A stretch of 6,508 nt of DNA. Origin: an uncultured Clostridia bacterium (GTDB taxonomy: Bacteria > Bacillota > Clostridia > Oscillospirales > Acutalibacteraceae). The notes under the pieces are model-generated. The model was not told the DNA's origin, did not search any database, and was given only the letters and a program-made list of their open reading frames with translations. The stretch is taken from the NCBI GenBank assembly GCA_947168785.1, contig CAMVNL010000140.1, forward strand, positions 1 to 6,508, written 5' to 3'. This document shows, piece by piece, positions 5,034 through 6,508 of this stretch. The position numbers and the translations under genes are program-made. How positions within the stretch are numbered: position 1 is the first letter of the stretch; each line of letters starts with the position of its first letter.

Positions 5034-6437
5034 ATGAAAAAGGGATACGAGTCCGCGCTGTTGGCCAGGCCCTCCGCGCGGCAGCTCCGTTGGCAGGAAA
5101 CTGAATTTTACGCGCTGATCAGCTACGGGCTTCCCGTGTTTACCGGCAAACAATATGGAGACGGGCATACGCCCGCCTCCATGTTTTGGCCTGAGGACAT
5201 GAATACGGATTCCTGGTGTGAAACGGCGAAAAACGCCGGCATGCGGGGCATCGTGCTGACCTGCAAGCACTACGACGGCTTCTGCCTCTGGCCTTCGGAT
5301 TATACCGATTACAGCGTCAAGAGCTCCAACTGGATGGAGGGCGAGGGGGACCTTGTGAAGCTTGTCGCCGATTCCTGCCGCCGCTACGGGCTGAAATTCG
5401 GCGTCTATATCGCCCCGTGGGACCGGCACGAAGCCACCTACGGCAGCGGTAAGCCCTTTGACGACTTTTTCTGCCATTTGCTCACCGAACTGCTGACAAA
5501 CTACGGGGACGTGTTCTGCGTGTGGCTGGACGGTATCTGCGGCTCGGATGAAAAGCGCGTTCAGGATTACGACTGGGCGCGGTATTACCGCACGATCCGG
5601 GAACTTGCTCCGGACGCGGCCATCTGTTTCCGCGGCCCCGACGTACGCTGGGGCGGCAACGAGCGCGGTTTTACCCGCTCTTCCGAATGGAGCTGCGTGC
5701 CCGCCTATCTCGGCGTGGACGAGAAGGGGAATTCCCCCACCGCCGCATCCAAAAAGAAGCTGACGCTGATGGACGTGGACCTGGGCAGCCGCAAGGCCGT
5801 GAAGGACGAGACGGATTTCATCTGGTATCCCTGCGAGGTCTCCGTGCCCATGCGCGCCCATTGGTTCTTTGACGAAGCGGATAAGTATTCCTCCAAAACA
5901 AAAGACAAGCTGATCAAGCTTTATCTGAACACGGTGGGCAACAACGCCAACCTGATGCTGGGCCTGTCGCCCAATAAGCGCGGCGTACTGGACGATACCG
6001 ACACGCAGATCCTGACCTCCTTCGGCAAGGATCTCGGCATTTTCTTCGGTTTCAATCTCGTCACCGACTGCGCGTCGATCACGGCTTCCAGCGAGTATGA
6101 CGAGAGCCATTCCGTCCGAAAGCTGCTCGCCGACGACCGGAAGGGAAGCTGGCGGCCCGCGGATGGCGACAAAAAGCCGGAGATCATCGTCGAGTTCAGG
6201 GAAGAAGAGCTGTTTGACAAGATCATGATCGGAGAAAATACCGCAAACGGCCAGCACGTTGAGGCGTTTGAAGTCTTTTTCCTGAATGAGAAAGGAAAAT
6301 GGAAGAAAATCAGCGAAGGGGAGACCGTCGGCTATAAAAAGATCTGCGGTGTGGCCCCAATGAAGGCAAAAAAGGTGAAGATCGTCTTCACAGAGTTCCG
6401 CTCCTTCTTTGAAATCAATAAATTACAGATCAACTGA
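5034..6437 (+). CDS. GH29 alpha-L-fucosidase-like glycoside hydrolase, intracellular
   Basis: This 467-residue enzyme has a GH29 (beta/alpha)8-like catalytic domain over residues 1 to about 335 and a C-terminal beta-sandwich resembling F5/8 type C (about 340-467). GH29 enzymes release alpha-L-fucose by a retaining mechanism. VWLDG (163-167) supplies the expected nucleophile Asp166, and Glu268 in CEVSVPMR is a candidate acid/base. GPDVRWGGNERG (201-212) and LTNYGDVF favour subfamily B (alpha-1,3/1,4). In most members a histidine occupies FIHFG and two adjoin in KHHDGF; here these read LISYG (Ser30) and KHYDGF (His79-Tyr80), so the glycone pocket may differ and the substrate may not be fucose. 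No signal peptide is present, implying action on imported oligosaccharides. The gene lies 14 nt after the DUF1667 gene with GAAAGGA as ribosome binding site, and ends before a terminator. Confidence 0.85.
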   Translation: MKKGYESALLARPSARQLRWQETEFYALISYGLPVFTGKQYGDGHTPASMFWPEDMNTDSWCETAKNAGMRGIVLTCKHYDGFCLWPSDYTDYSVKSSNWMEGEGDLVKLVADSCRRYGLKFGVYIAPWDRHEATYGSGKPFDDFFCHLLTELLTNYGDVFCVWLDGICGSDEKRVQDYDWARYYRTIRELAPDAAICFRGPDVRWGGNERGFTRSSEWSCVPAYLGVDEKGNSPTAASKKKLTLMDVDLGSRKAVKDETDFIWYPCEVSVPMRAHWFFDEADKYSSKTKDKLIKLYLNTVGNNANLMLGLSPNKRGVLDDTDTQILTSFGKDLGIFFGFNLVTDCASITASSEYDESHSVRKLLADDRKGSWRPADGDKKPEIIVEFREEELFDKIMIGENTANGQHVEAFEVFFLNEKGKWKKISEGETVGYKKICGVAPMKAKKVKIVFTEFRSFFEINKLQIN

Positions 6438-6454
6438 AAAAGCGACCGGGAAAG

Positions 6455-6501
6455 GGGCTGTTGCAAATTCCGGAACAGGAGATTCAACAGCCCTGATTTT
6501 T
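6455..6501 (+). terminator. Rho-independent terminator of the operon
   Basis: A perfect 9-bp stem, GGGCTGTTG (6455-6463) with CAACAGCCC (6485-6493), encloses a 21-nt loop. The loop itself contains the palindrome TTCCGGAA (6468-6475). A run of five T residues follows at 6497-6501, three bases past the stem. It begins 18 nt after the GH29 stop codon and closes the transcription unit that starts near 1898. Confidence 0.85.
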
Positions 6502-6508
6502 ATGGCAA

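Noticed and set aside
4956..6257. Open frame of 433 codons on the minus strand
   Set aside because: It lies opposite the GH29 gene, whose catalytic motifs are clear. No motif and no convincing ribosome binding site support it.

Overview
The window looks like chromosomal DNA from an anaerobic, GC-rich member of the Clostridia, probably Oscillospirales or a related gut lineage. This is inferred from strong AGGAGG-type ribosome binding sites, sigma70-type promoters in AT-rich gaps, GC-rich third codon positions, and a clostridial-type trio of a GlpA-like flavoprotein, a GlpB-like flavoprotein and a DUF1667 protein. No mobile element, tRNA, rRNA or CRISPR array was seen.

Layout: (1) Positions 3-1109, minus strand, encode a complete NAD(P)-dependent 2-hydroxyacid dehydrogenase of the malate/L-lactate dehydrogenase (Ldh2) family. 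It is driven by a near-perfect promoter inside the divergent gap 1110-1277. (2) Positions 1278-1796, plus strand, encode a small cysteine-rich protein of the YkgJ/CxxCxxCC type. (3) Positions 1797-1959 form an AT-rich regulatory gap with inverted repeats and a TTGATT-17-TATAAT promoter. (4) Positions 1960-6437 form a tightly packed plus-strand operon. Its genes are a GlpA-like FAD dehydrogenase with a C-terminal BFD-type [2Fe-2S] domain, a GlpB-like FAD/NAD oxidoreductase, a DUF1667 putative Fe-S protein, and an intracellular GH29 alpha-L-fucosidase-like enzyme. (5) A rho-independent terminator at 6455-6501 closes the operon.

The main regulatory observation is a pair of 18-bp sites fitting TTGTTAA-N4-TTAACAA, the consensus reported for the NADH-sensing repressor Rex in clostridia. 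One lies on the transcription start of the Ldh2-family gene (1132-1149). The other lies upstream of the flavoprotein operon (1805-1822). This suggests that both units respond to the NADH/NAD+ ratio.

The second notable point is the GH29 protein. It keeps the family nucleophile (Asp166), but two of the three histidines that usually hold fucose appear as Ser30 and Tyr80. It is also translated as the last gene of a redox operon. The trio probably forms a soluble electron-transfer complex linking oxidation or reduction of a polyol-phosphate or 2-hydroxyacid to NAD(H). The true substrate cannot be read from the sequence.
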